Positions 1-12,199 of a stretch of DNA of 64,000 nucleotides are shown here, in pieces. A program made the translations under genes and the position numbers. The notes under the pieces are model-generated. The model was not told where the DNA came from. It ran no database searches and saw only the letters and a program-made list of their open reading frames with translations. Origin of the DNA: Thecaphora thlaspeos (Eukaryota; Basidiomycota; Ustilaginomycetes; Urocystidales; Glomosporiaceae). Position 1 is the first letter of the stretch; the number at the start of each line of letters is the position of its first letter. Location: NCBI GenBank assembly GCA_900291925.1, contig UWYS01000001.1, positions 868,001 through 932,000 on the forward strand, written 5' to 3'.

Positions 1-3000
1 CATACTTTGCCATGACCAATTCTTCTATGTTGTGGTTGACCTCTTCCAAGGAAGGCCAAACAGAGAAAAGGCTTTCCGATTCTGCTGATTGGAATGCTTG
101 GCGATGCCGAAGGTCATTCCAGAACCTCCAAATGTCCATTCCTGGTTGAATGTGTGCTGGCACCAGCTGATTACCATAAATGAGCGACCGAAGTAACTGT
201 CCATCTAATGTCTTGAGACAATAGATGCCAAGAGGCTGCTTGTCATGGATTTGGAAGGGACCAAACCACTTAGCCTCAAACTTGTATGGATTTTTGTGCC
301 AAACAAGGACATAATTGGCCACATCAAGCGTGTGTGGCTTGACTTTCTCACCCGAAGATGCCTTTGCCAGCACTGCTTGATTGTATACGGCTTCTGCAGC
401 ATGCTGCCTCTGAGTTTGGTGGTCTGGTAACTGCAGTTTGGCATCATCCACTGAGGCATCAGGTGCTCTCGGCTCAGCCTTGTCTGTAGGTAGCCAAGGT
501 TCCATGCCAAAAGTAAGGTAAAAGGGACTCTTCCTGCTTGTAGTATGTGTTCTGATCCAAGCAGCAAAGAGTGCCTCCCGAAGGAACAGATCCCAGAGCC
601 GAGTTGACTGTCCCACCATGAGCCACGCCAAGATCCGTCCAACTAAGCCATTGAAGCTCTCAACCTTTCCATTGGTGCACAGGTATTATGCCATGGTGAT
701 CTGATGTTGCGTCCCCATCTTCCAACGGAGGATAATGATGACCCAAGTAAGGAGATTCTTGCTGTTATTGCTCAAGAGTTCGCAAGGTGAGCCAAAGACG
801 GTGTAAATCTCCTCATAGATGAAATTGGCAATCTGCCAGGCTCTTGCATCTGGGAGTGCTCTTGCTAGGGGCCATCCAGTAGCATAGTCTATGGCCATAA
901 CGATCCATTAGTTTCCATTTGGAGTCTTTGGAAGGATTCCAAAGAGATTGATACCCCACCTTTCAAAAAGTTGGATGTTTGTCTTGGCCATGACTACCGC
1001 AAGTTCCTGTTCTTGGCCAGTCTGTGGTTGAGCCAAGACTTGGCAAGTTGGGCAAGCCCAACAGAACTTCTCGAGATCCATAGTCATTTTTGGTCACCAG
1101 GCATGTCTGTGCACTAGTCCTGAAAGTGCTTTGGCACCCAGATGACCATAGTTGTTGTGGATCTTTGAGAGAAAGTGCTGCTAATGTAGAGGTTCAATGT
1201 AAGGGGCAGTTGTTCCCAGTTCATCTACTGTCTGAAGTTGCCAACCATCAGCATCAAGCTGGAAGTTAGTTGCCTCTTTGCAAATAGTGTTGCCAAGATC
1301 TCCATCTGGCAGCCAACTGTGCTGAAGGTAGTCCAATAGCTCTGGCAAGTGGTCCGGTTTGTCTGTAAGCAAGTTAAGGAATTCTGGTCAATGAGAAGTT
1401 GCATCTGCAACAACGTTCTTGGATCCCTTCTGGTATCAAATGTCCAATTTGTACTCCCAAAACTCTTCCAACCAGCGTTTGAGACTCTTTGAAGCTATCT
1501 TCATTGTGGGAAGGCAGCTGAGACTTTGTAAATGGCCACAAGATCACCATAATCACCAACCATCAATGTAGTGTTGCCACGTTTGGAGGGCATGTTTGAT
1601 GGCCAACAGTTCCTTTTCATGAACTGGGTACCAAATTTCTGCTTTGATCATCTTTCAGCCATCAAAAGCAATTGGATGAAGCCTTCCCTCCCATTCCTGG
1701 AGGAGAACACATCCAATTGCCCAGTCTGAGGAGTCTGTCTCAATGGTAAAGGGCCGCAAAGTGTCCAGTTGACAAAGAATTGGTGCCAAATAGAGCATCT
1801 CTTTGACCAATTTAAATGACTTGGTGCACTGTTGGTTCCAACCAATACAAACCCTTCATGAGTTGGCCATCTTGTCCTGTTTGTCAGGAATGTTTGCCAA
1901 ACTGAGCAAACTATGGAGCGGCAATGTGACCAAGGCAAAGCTTTGGCCGTATTGGCAGTAGTATAGCAAAGATCACAAAAAGATCGGAGATATGTACCAA
2001 AGTAGGTCAAGGCCAAGACTTGATCACCTTGAGCTTGCTGTCTAAGGGTCAAAGGCATCTGCCCCTTACCTAATGCCTGCAAAACTCGATTTCGGTCTTC
2101 ATGAATATGCACTTGGATGGCTTGGTGTAAATTTGGTGCTCCTTGAGTATCCAAAGGACATATTCCATGTGGTTTCAGTGTTTGGCCAGCAAACTCAAAT
2201 AAATTAAGATGTCATCCAGGTAAATAATGACAAACTTGCCAATGTACTTCCATAGCACCTGGTTGATGATGGTCTGAAAGACCAAAGGCGCATTTTTGAG
2301 GCCAAACGGCAAAATAAGGAACTCGAACTTGCCATTTTGAGTGTTGAAAGCTGTTTTTGGGTTATCCTTGCCAAACATTCGGATCTGCCAGGAACCTGAA
2401 GTGAGGTTGATCTTGCTGATGTAGACTGTGTGTCCAAGTTGATCTAGACAGTCCTAGATCCAAGGCAGCAGGTAGCTGTTACCAACCGTTACAGCATTGA
2501 GTGCACAGAAATTGATGCACTTTTGGTACCCTCCATCTGTCTTTAGAACAATGAGGATGAGAAAACCCTAGGGAGAGCTGCTTTCTCGGATGAGTCCTTG
2601 TTGGAGAAGCTGCCAAACCTGTTCCTCTTGCTCCTTAAGCTGAATTGTGGTCAGCCATTAAGACCATATGCTTATGGGTGGTGCCAAACCTGTGTCAATG
2701 ATTTCTGTGACTCTGTCTTGCCATAGGAATCTCTTCAGGATATTTGTCTGTAGGGATGTCTATCCAGAAAGACACTTGTGTACTCTGAAAGGATTTGTCT
2801 GAGGCCATCATCCTTTAAATCCTTAAAAGGTGTTGCTTCCTCTATTGAGAATAACCAATCCGCATTAGGATTGTCCAAGCTTGACCAAAGGACCATAAGG
2901 TAGCAAGTATTGGCCATCTTGAGAAGCTTCTGCATTTCTCTGGCCAAGATGAGTTCCAAATGTCCATTGAGAACCTCTAGAGTGTCCATCTCTAGCTGTT

Positions 3001-3559
3001 GTGGTCTTTGGACAAAGGGTGTCCAAAGGCGGTGTCTGTCATCCAAAGGAATGTGGATTGTATCCATACAGAGATCAATAGTGGCTTTGACTTGCCAAAG
3101 CCACTGAATCTCATGAATGATGTCATACAGAGTGAGATCAAGGACTATTCCATGTACCAAATAATGGCATCTTCCAATGAAGATGTTGAAGATTGTCCAA
3201 CCTTTGACATCCATGACTGAACCATCAGGAAGCTTGACCAAAGTCCAATTTTGTGGAGCTGCTTCAATCCAAAGTGACTTGCTCTTGGCTAAGTGGGCAG
3301 AGACAAAGGCCCAAGAAGTGGCTGTGTCTACCAATGCCTGGTACAGATGTCTGTTTACTTGAACTCCCATTTGTGGGAGTTCCGCATCATCTATATCACA
3401 TCTGTGATTGACCGAGTTGAGCCAAAGTGATAATCCTGTCAGGTCCACTTCCAAAGAAAGGTCCAATTCTTCTTGAGGATTTCCAACTTGACCAATCATT
3501 GCCTCTTCAGCAAAAAATCCTAATCTTTTCCCTTTGGTTCCTTGATAAGGGTGATGCAC
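1..3559 (-). pseudogene. pol-like pseudogene: protease, reverse transcriptase, RNase H, integrase fragments
   Basis: The protease block (2735-3559) has the usual aspartic-protease context but reads DTA where the active site normally reads DTG or DSG. The reverse transcriptase block (2175-2437) keeps the polymerase motif YLDD and the upstream LPFGLKNAP motif. RNase H is visible near 1660-1780 (TDSSDWAIGCVLLQ) followed by an in-frame stop. Integrase appears in 686-898 with a DYATGWPLARALPDA core; the position normally holding the second catalytic Asp reads Asn (LLSNNSKNL). The left part continues beyond the window. Multiple stops make the copy non-functional. Confidence 0.85.
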
Positions 3560-3591
3560 TTGGCCAAACCGTCCATTTGGTCACAGTTTGA

Positions 3592-4966
3592 TGCAAGGTG
3601 GCCAGGTTTGCTGCACTTGAAGCAAGCATTCTTGTTTTGGCAGTCCTATAGCCACTTCTCGCACAATGTGTTGGACAAAGCAGTCGAAGATTTGGTCAAT
3701 GATCCCAAAGATGTATCCTTCTGACCTGCTGGCCTTCTGGATGGTGCCCAAGCAGGCCAAACTTGTCCTGTTGGAGCAAGTTGTTTGATCTTGGCCTGAC
3801 TCCTGGATTTGGGTGTCAATCTGATCCACAAGATTAACAAACCCGTTGAAGTCCCTAGGTTTGTGTTGGGCCACTTGCAACTCCCGTGCCCCGGTACTTG
3901 GCCTGTTGGCAAGGATCCCTGGTTCCAAGTTCAGTCAAAGCTTGGCCAAGGTGCAAAGTCCCTCAGTAGGGTTGGTAGGGCCCCAAGAGCCCGTGGCATG
4001 ATATATATAGCTTGGGACTCTGGGTAGCCCCTGGGTTGCCCTCCTGTCAAATGTACTACATAGTCTATTAGGGCTCTGTTGCAATGTTGACACCTGTACA
4101 CTCTTCAGCCTCTCCAGCAAGCCCCCTCCACCCTCAGCCACCCCGCTGTACCCTGACCCCAAGGGCCTAACAGTTTGTTAACCAAAAAGGCCAATGCCTG
4201 CTTAATGGTGGCATTCAGACCTTCTTGAAACTTGGCCAACCTTTCAGACTCTGGGATGGTAGGCTGGATGCATTTGGCAAGCTTTGAGAGCTTAACAGCA
4301 TATTGATTAACTGTTTGGGTGCCCTGGATGCCCCAATTGTACTCTTGTTGGTGCCAATTGTTCACATTGTAATCCTTGAACTTGGTTTTGATCCAAGCAA
4401 GGAACTGTTTGCAGTCCAACTCCTGGAATAGGTTCCTTTAGGCTTTCTTGGTGCTTGAGGCAGCCCAAGTACACTCAAGTTGAGCACATTGCAGCCCAAG
4501 CTTCCTTAGCATTGCCCAAAAGGTACAAAACTGCAAAAAGGATCTTCTCTCCTTCCAACTTGAACTGTCCACTGAGCAAGTAGAAGCCGATGTTGTTACA
4601 GATCTTCATGATCCAACTCTTGACAGCATTATTGGTCCAAACTCCCAAGAAGACAAAAGGCTTGTTGATTGGAACATTGCCATGAACTTCTATGTCCCAA
4701 GCAGCCATCAAAGCTGCTCTGAGTTGGGCATTCTGGAACAAAAGCTGCTGGACCTGGTTTGTAAGGGCCTGAACCATGGCCACAAGCTCCAAAATCTGAT
4801 GATGAGCCTGCTGAGGGGAGAAGAAACTGGCCATAGGTGCTGATCCAGCACCAATAGGCTGACTGTTGACCAACTCATCTTGCAACTCCTGCCAAGGTGT
4901 GTGTTGTGATCCTGCAACACTGCCGAGTGGGGTCAAATCTTGAGCAGAGTTAGCATCCATTGTCAA
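3592..4966 (-). pseudogene. gag-like pseudogene with CCHC zinc knuckle
   Basis: The reading starts at the ATG at 4966 and runs 163 codons with a Gln-rich coiled-coil-like stretch and a retrotransposon-gag-type segment rich in W, L and K, then hits a stop at 4475. Homologous reading resumes in 4105-4419 (the segment around LAWIKTKFKDYNVNNW) and breaks again. The last recognisable piece, near 3592-3650, carries a nucleic-acid-binding knuckle of the form CFKCSKPGHLASNC. In intact elements this protein packages the element RNA; here at least two lesions separate the parts. Confidence 0.8.
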
Positions 4967-5085
4967 TAGGTGTACAAAGTTGTGTATAGTGAGTGATGTG
5001 TGTGATGAAGGTGGATGCTAAGCTCAGGTCCAAAGCTACCAAATGTGGCTGAGATGATCGATGTCCATTTGAAAGGGCCGAGGCG

Positions 5086-5852
5086 CGCGAGCAAGTCTAA
5101 TTTACCGGGGGGGGGGGGGCGCCTGCCGGCCCTGGGCTGCTGCGATGACTTGCCCGGCCACAGACGCTCATGGACCCGTATCACACTCAGGGCTGGCGTC
5201 CATGACGCATGATCTCGAGATGTCTGCGTCGTCTCCTTTCGTACATCAGCTACTGTAGCCGTACGTCACAATCGGGCGTGCGCGCCGTCACATCAGCTGT
5301 TGCAGCGGCCGTCGTGCGTCTCTCAGGTAAGAGGTAAGAGGTAAGAGTCAAAGTCGGCTGAAGTGTCTGAACGTGCTGTTGGTCTCCGCATCCCGAAGCG
5401 CAGTGCGTTGACGTTCACTGCCTCTCATGCTATGTAATCTTGAATGACAACGTTGTGGATTGCTTAACCGCCTTACGCTTTGGGGCCAATCGCGGGCAGG
5501 CGCTTACTATACAATTCCACTTTCAAGACCGAGGCGCATGGCGCTCGCGCCTAATCACGCTTCAGGCAGAGGCCGAGTTGACGCGACACTTGTGACTGTG
5601 CTAGCGGCGATTCGATGACGAGAAGCGCGTGGACGTGTGTCGACCGTGGTGTCTTCTTCGCCCACAAGAGCTGCGTATCTACTGGAGAGATCAAGGAACC
5701 CGCCGTCATAGCGGTGGCATTCACATCCAAGAATTGGTGCGCAGCCTTTCTTTCGACGCTGTCGGCGTTGCAGCTAGCCCGCGCGAAAGCGTCTACAGTA
5801 TGCAGATTCCTTCTCACGCTCCGTGGCCGGGCCGCCTCGCGTCGGTCGGTAC
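5086..5852. other. Intergenic, between retrotransposon remnant and next gene
   Basis: CpG-rich host sequence begins abruptly here. It holds a run of 13 G (5107-5119) and three tandem copies of the heptamer AGGTAAG (5325-5345). No open reading frame resembles a known protein; this is the 3' flank of the minus-strand gene that follows. Confidence 0.5.
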
Positions 5853-6873
5853 TCAGTTGAGCTCTCGAACTCTGGCTCGGATCTTGTCCTGCCACGTCGA
5901 CGGCAGGTGCATCGGACCCTCGTAGCCCGTCACCAGGCGATAAGACGCATTTGCTTCGTAGCTTTCCATCTGCAGCACGCCATCAACGAACGCTACCGAG
6001 GCAATGATAGACTCTGGCGTCGCTATACGACCAGGGTTCAGCGGGTGCCGCAGGTCTGTGAGAGGAACGCAGCGACGGCGTTCCGACGAGGTCGACGATA
6101 GATGAGGTCAGTCGAGAGTCGGCCACCGCAATCCGTCTTAATGCAAGCCCTCGAACGCATTGCAACTCACCGGTCAGGTGCGCCCAACCACTCTTCCGTG
6201 TAGATGCCTCAAAGTCGAGCAAATCGTCCGTAGGCACCACCTCCTTCTTCAGCGTCTCGTGCATCAGCTTCCAGAATTCCGGGTTGACGCTGATCCGATC
6301 CGGATTATCGCGGATGTAGATGGAGGGATCCTCGGCGTGAAGGTCGACAACGGCCGACGAGCCCTTTGGCGGCAGCAAGAAGGCCATGATCGCCTTGCTG
6401 TCCGATGAGGTGGGAGCCTGCTTGAGGAAGGAGAGCGCCCAGACGTTGGTCGCCTTCTCCGTCGTCCCATCAGACACGTTGATCGTTGTTCTATGATAGT
6501 ATAGACCGTTGTCTAGTTTCAGGTCCCGGACCGAGGGCGCTTGTGCCACACCAGCCGACAACGATGCGGAAGAGCTAAAAAACGTCCGCAGCGAGGCGTT
6601 CAGGCTCGTACGCAGCAGTCGGCGGGAAGCAGCGGGCCGATATGGTGCGAAAAAGGAGGAAGGGGCAACGGAAGCAGTGACGGTGACGGCGGCGGTAAAC
6701 GAGGGAGTCGGATAGTAAGAGGACATCGATCTGAGTTGAGAGGAGGTTGCAAGAGCCGAACATCGAGTCGCGATTGACGGAGACGCCGTCCTGTCAAAGA
6801 CCGCCTTCACCGCAGAGCGGATCGGGAAAGAGGTGGCCCTGGTGAGGAGTTCTGCTGCGGGTCTCCTTTTCAT
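5853..6873 (-). CDS. Conserved fungal protein of unknown function, probably mitochondrial
   Basis: Two exons: 6873 (or 6726) down to 6171, and 6055 down to 5853, with a 115-bp phase-1 intron (GTGAGT donor, CAG acceptor). The N-terminus is rich in Arg, Ser and Ala and lacks acidic residues, as in a mitochondrial presequence. If translation begins at 6873 the leader reads MKRRPAAELLTRATS; a second in-frame ATG at 6726 would give a shorter leader. The compact C-terminal part (after residue about 110) contains the blocks KAIMAFLLPPKGSSAVVDLH and ISVNPEFWKLMHETLKKEV and, in exon 2, DLRHPLNPGRIATPESIIAS and YRLVTGYEGPMHLP. These look conserved in style, but I do not recognise the family. No membrane segment is evident. 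Function is not assigned. Confidence 0.7.
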
Positions 6874-8468
6874 ACGTTTAGGTCTCGAATGGTGCTGGAT
6901 GCTGCGTTGGGACGAGAGGGAAGGGAGGGGAAGGGGGAAGAGGGAGGGAAAGCGGTTGAAGCGAACCTTCCCACGACCCCGTCCTTGTGGAGGCTGACCC
7001 ATGGTCTCTCGGATCCGACTGCCGCCAGGAGCTTTAGGAAAGAGCGAAGGGGCAAGCCCTCCACAAGGTTCGCCATCCACGTGATACAAATTGACCGCGA
7101 CGCGTGTGATTTTTAAATTTTTTCGAAGAAGTCGCGGGGGGGCCTTGTCGCGCTCGCCTTCGCGCTTGCTTCCAGCTCAACAGCGACACGAGAGCCAGCC
7201 GCAGCGCTGGACCGGCTTGGCAGACGTCCAGCCAGCTCGACAAGCGTCCATCGCGATACATGGGACCGCTTGGCCGCTACTCGACGATGATGATGACGAC
7301 GACAACACCGAAGGTACGGTGATGATGGTGCTGGAGGGGGGTTTAGAGCGTCGAGGCGGGACGACACAACAGCCTTACACGATAGAGACATGTCCATGGT
7401 CGAGCTGTTCTCCTCCCGGGTCCCTCCCTCGAGTGCAAGTTAGTTCTGCCGGTCACGGCTGATGGGACAGGATCTGCCTTGCCTCGCCTGGCGGCCAGCC
7501 GTCGCGCAGGGTAACGCGTCGCTCGGCGCCGCCTTCCTGGCGAAACAAATCCAGGTAGTAGAGTATGTAGCTTGGAGGGAGTGCGCAAATGCTGGGAGCA
7601 CTACAGCGCCTGGCGGCGATCGCGACCTGTCGGCCGGAAGAGGCAAGAAGCCGAGCAAGGACGAGCAAGCTGAGCCTACGCAGCTGCGGTCCACTCTGCG
7701 CGACGGACGTGAACGGCCTTCCCTCGGGGAACCCGATAGCGGGCGGATCCTAAAAGGGGGAAGCGAGGGCGCGCTGGCAGGCTCGAGGGGAGGAGGCCGC
7801 TTGTGCTTGCGTCCCGTCATCACGGCCATTTGACGGCTCGAGTGTGCGTTTGCGTGCGGCAGGGCGCCGCGATTGGCCGTCACGTCGGGATTTTGTAGTG
7901 GGGCGCGGCTTTTTCTGACTTTCGCGACTCCACCCAGCAGCGAACGAGGCGGGGCTGGGGGGGGGGCGCTCGGGCGGGCGGGCGCGAGGAAGGCAAAGCG
8001 AGCCTCGAGCGATTCGGCGAGGCCTGACGCCAGGGCCACGGTCACGCCAACCACGCCAGCCACGCCAGCCGCGCCAGGGCCCTGACACCGACAACGCCCT
8101 TCCCTTTCTTTCCCCTCCGACGTTTCTATCCTCTCGAATCCTCCCTCTCTATCCTCTCTACTCCTCCCTATCCCATCCCGCACTCTCTCGCTTCCTATCG
8201 CACTCTCACACCCTCACACAACTACATCCTACACGTATACGTCCCTGGCTATCACGCGCACGTCGCGTCCGTCTAGTCTCGCCTTCGGCCCCTTCTCTCT
8301 TCCTCGCTTGTCCCCTCTCTTCCCCTCTCTCTCCAGAGACAGACGCGCCACGCGACCGCGTCAACCGACGCCATAGCCTCGCTTCGCCTCCTGATCTGGC
8401 GCTGCCGCGCAGGTACGGTCGAGACTTGACCTCGCACAGCCTCGCCCACCTCTCAGCCTCGACTCGCT
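6874..8468. promoter_or_regulatory. Long divergent upstream region
   Basis: About 1.6 kb separates the divergent mitochondrial-type gene and the homeodomain gene. Overlapping open frames on both strands have the compositional look of GC-rich shadow frames and none matches a known family. The last ~350 bp before 8469 (8095-8460) is strongly pyrimidine-rich (repeated CTCTC and TCCCTC), as expected of a 5' leader and core promoter. No clear TATA box was found. Confidence 0.45.
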
Positions 8469-11400
8469 ATGGACATCGTCATGGAGACGCCGGACCGCGA
8501 GAGGGCCCTCCTCCAGCAGCGCGCAGCCTCGGCAGCAGCTGTCACGAACTTCCCCGGGCAGACGCCTGACGGCCGTGAGCTGCTCGCCTCCCACCCGCAC
8601 CTTCAGCAGCAGCAGCTCAAGAGCAGCCCGACGTCCGCCTCGTCGGACAGCTTCTCGTCCTACATCCACAAGGACGCTGCCATCATCCAGCACCGCTCCA
8701 GCTCGCCCAGGGCCTATTCGGGCTCCCACGAGTCTGCCGACGGCACGGGCGCTCCCGGCAGCCCCAGGTCACGCGTCCAGGCGCGCTTGGACGCGGCCGC
8801 CCTCGACGGACACCGCAGGTTGCCGTCTTTTGAGCTCTCGCGCCCCGTCCAGCCAATGAGGTCCGTCTCGGCCACCACGCCTATCCGCGGAGGCAACTTC
8901 CCTGCCGCCGCCGTCGTCGACCGACGCATCGCGCACAGCCACGAGTCTGCCGCCGTCGACGTCAGCCAGCTACGTCAACGGCCCCGCTCGCAACCTGCCC
9001 ACAAGGGCGAGACGTTTGCCCACATGGGCGTCGCCAGTCTCTACCACCAGTCGGCCCACGAGGGTCTGGCGCAGTGGGAGCGCGAGGAGTGGGCCGCGTC
9101 CGTCAGGTTCACCACCGACAGCAAGGACGAGGACAGAGCGAGCAGCCAGAGGGACGAAGGAGGCAAGGGAAGCGAGATACGAAGAAGGCGCAGAACGAGG
9201 CCAGACGAAGCCAACCTGCTCGCGCAGGCATATGCCGGCGACGCATTCCCAGATCAAGAAACTCGGCAGCGCCTCGCCGAGCAAGTTGGCATGAGTGTCA
9301 GGTGAGTGATCGTCTCTAGCACGCGTCATCGTCTCTAGCACGCGTCGACGGCGCAACTGGAGAAGCGCTGAAGCCCGTTCCTTGTCAACTGCTCGTCGGT
9401 CATGTACCGAACAAAGACTGACCCTTTCCTTCCTTTTGCGGTCGGGACCTGCCTTGTTGTTTTCGCACACAAACCCAGAGCTGTATCCGTCTGGTTCCAG
9501 AACAGACGCCAGGCGGAGAAGAAGCGTTCCGGACGGTACGGCGGATCCGGCATCGTTGGAGGCGGCCTGGTCGATGGTCCAGTGACTCCGGTCAAGGTAG
9601 AGACGAGCTCGCTCGACAGCTATTCTGCGGCTCTTTCTGCGTCCGGTTCTGGTTCTGCCGCAACCGCTGCTCGCCAGCCACTGGCTTCGACGCCCAAAAA
9701 TGCAGACGTCCGACAGGCCCAAGTCTCGCTTCCGACGCCCATCGACTTTTCGCAATCGAACAAGGAGAACGTCCCTCCCTGGACCGCAGCCGATCCTTGC
9801 GACGATCAGCAGCAAACGTTTCCCAAGCTCGAACATGAAGACATCGTCATGGACAGCCTCCCGAGGCGTTCTGCATCCGCCTCGTTCGGGTCGACGTCGC
9901 ACGATCTGCGCGACCTCGTCACTGCGGCCAGCCCAGACTTCAGACAGGAGCAGCAACAGGAGAGACCATCTCGGCAGGAAAAGATCGCGGGCCACGCAGC
10001 AGCGGCCGCCGGAATCGCCGTGCAGAAGAGAGCGCAGAGCCTGTCGCGCGCCCGCTCGGCGCCGAAAGTGACGTTGCAGACGGTCCTAGCGCGTCGCGCA
10101 AGCAGCTTCCGGCGGTCCGCCACCGATCACGGTCGCCCGCAAGAGCGATCGAGCGACATCGAGGACGAGGAAGCCAGCATCATCTTGCCCCCTCGCCAGC
10201 CCCTCTCGCGGTCCGGCAGCGCCTCCAGCCTCTCGCTTGTGACGACAGCCGGAGGCAGGGCCAGCCTCGGTAGCCCGGCGATGCACGTGGCAAGGGCCGC
10301 ATCGACTGGCCAAGGGACCTCGCTCAACTCACGACTGCCGCCTGCCGTCACCGCGGCTTTGCAGAGACAGGGCATCATTGCCAGCTCCGAGGAAGAGCAG
10401 GCCAAGGCCAAAATGGTCTGGCAGCGGATGGAGAGCAGCAGCGCCAGCAGCAGCGATCCCGATCGGATGCATCCGGGAGGTGCCAGCCGCAAGGATAGCG
10501 AGGAGGACGAGGAGAAAACGTTGCGGATCATTGCCACCCGGCGCGCCGTCAAGGCCCAGGCGTCAGCTTGCGTCAAGCCTGCCATCGCCGACGCCGACGC
10601 TCGGTCTGCGATCCACCAAAAGCAGCCTGTAACCGCTTTCCCCGCCGATGTCGATCGCGGCCAACCTGCTCAATCGCCTTTGCGCCTCGGATTGCCGAGG
10701 TGCGTTCCCAGCCTCGACTGGGCGGCCGGAAGGGATCGATCGGCGACCAAAGCGCTGCCGCAGAGGACGATCAGCACACCCCTCCTTCAAGCGGTAAGCC
10801 GTACGTCGACGCCGACGTTCGCTTCTCCCGCCAAGCCTGAGCCCGAGTCCTCGCAAAAGGCCGCAGCACGGCGCACGACGTCGGCGCAAGCGAAAAAGAG
10901 TGGTGGCGCCGCGGCCGTCGGCCTGCCGCTGGCCATGATGACACCCTTTCGCGGCGTGAGGCCTGCCGCCAGCGCATCGCAGACTGCATCCGCCGCCGTC
11001 GCTGCGAGTTTGAGCACAACTACGGCCCTTGCCGTTGACGCAACACCTACGCATGTCGGTACGCGCACAAGCCCTCGAAAGAAGTCGGCCGCCACAACGC
11101 CGCAGATCAACGACGAAAACATCTTTGGTGGCATTCCGTCTTCGGCGGTTCACGCCACTCAGGGCAGCCCGAAGCGCCGCAGGGTCGAGCCGGCGCCAGA
11201 GCCGGCGCCCGACCAGGAGGCGAGCGCGCATCGCCCTATGGCCAAGCCGGCCGACCGTGTCCTTGACTCGCCGATGTTTGCACCGCGAGGCATGATGCAC
11301 CCGCACTCTTTCCCAAGCAGCTCGCATCCGTCCTTCCTGTCGACGCCGCGCGCGCTCGCCTCGTCGCCCTTTAACGGCGCGCTCTCTGCGCGCTCCGAGA

Positions 11401-12035
11401 GGATCGGTTACCGTGGGCTGGCAGGCAGCCCGTCGGCGACTCCGGCACCGCGCAAGCTGGCTGTACCGGACTCGGCCCGAGCCAGCTTCGACAAGCCGCG
11501 CGTCCGTTCTTTCCAGTCGGCCAGGGAGTCGAGCGCGCGCGATCAGAGGCGACCGCTGAACGACCGCAGCACCACCGCCGTGCGCCAGGTAGTTGGCTCA
11601 AGGTCGCCTCTGCAAGACCTCAACGACAGCGGCGTCAACGCCGCCTCGCACGCCAGCGACGAATTGGCTTCCCACCCCGTCAAGGAGGCAAGCTCAACGT
11701 CGACGGCGAAGCGGACTCTCTCGGCGACGCCCTCGCGGATTCTGACGGACCGGAGCAACATGAGCGGCATCACCATGTCCGCCGAGAGAATGGTTCCCTC
11801 GAACCGGCACGACGACAGCGGCTTCTTCGGCAGCGACAGCGAAGACGAGGAGCAGCCGCTGGCTTCGGTTGTTCGGCAGAAGAAGGTGCTGCCAGGTCCT
11901 GCGTCGCGATGGAACAAGTCGAGGAGTAGCCCCGTGGTTCCGCGGAAGCGGAAGGGCGGCGATGCGGCCGAGGACCAGCATGCCGCTGAGCTGTTGCTTG
12001 GTCTCGGTCAGACGCACGAAGCCCAATCTCAGTAG
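8469..12035 (+). CDS. Large homeodomain transcription factor (YOX1-like in layout)
   Basis: Exons 8469-9301 and 9479-12035 give 1,129 aa; the 177-bp phase-2 intron (GTGAGT..CAG) falls inside the homeobox, just before recognition helix 3. The homeodomain spans about residues 237-300: a basic start (RRRRRTRP), helices 1-2, then after splicing VWFQNRRQAEKKR with the invariant W48, F49, N51 and R53. Everything else is low-complexity, Ser/Ala/Arg-rich, with scattered SP and TP sites that could be kinase targets, an ATNSR-free but CDK-like serine density, and a KRRR patch near residue 850 that could act as a nuclear signal. The single DNA-binding domain plus long disordered tail resembles fungal YOX1/YHP1-type repressors, but homeodomain similarity alone cannot fix orthology. 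It is not a mating-type HD1/HD2 pair, since there is no divergent partner. Confidence 0.85.
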
Positions 12036-12199
12036 TAGTAGCAAGGGTGGCCGTCGTCGCCTGGCGTGCGTATCACACCGTTTTTCAGTGTTCGCCTTGA
12101 AATTCAACCGTGCCTTAAAACAGTCTCGATAGCAGCGGACAAGAAAAAATATGTTTCGCTTTGCTTTGCTTAGACGGACTAATGTACAGATGCATCGTG

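Larger units (their letters stand above)
1..5085 (-). mobile_element. Decayed Ty3/gypsy LTR retrotransposon, internal part, truncated by the window edge
   Basis: On the minus strand the order is gag, CCHC zinc knuckle, protease, reverse transcriptase, RNase H, integrase, which is the Ty3/gypsy order. Every domain is split by stops and frameshifts, so the copy is dead. No LTR pair was recognised: the downstream end lies beyond position 1, and the upstream end merges into CpG-rich host sequence near 5085, just before a 13-G run. Base composition is unlike the neighbours: CpG is nearly absent (one CpG in 4021-4500) while TTGG and CCAA are very common. Family assignment is secure; the exact right boundary is inferred from the composition change. 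Confidence 0.9.

Noticed and set aside
7440..8183. 247-codon minus-strand open frame upstream of the homeodomain gene
   Set aside because: Pro/Arg/Ser shadow-like composition, overlaps other open frames on both strands, no recognisable motif.
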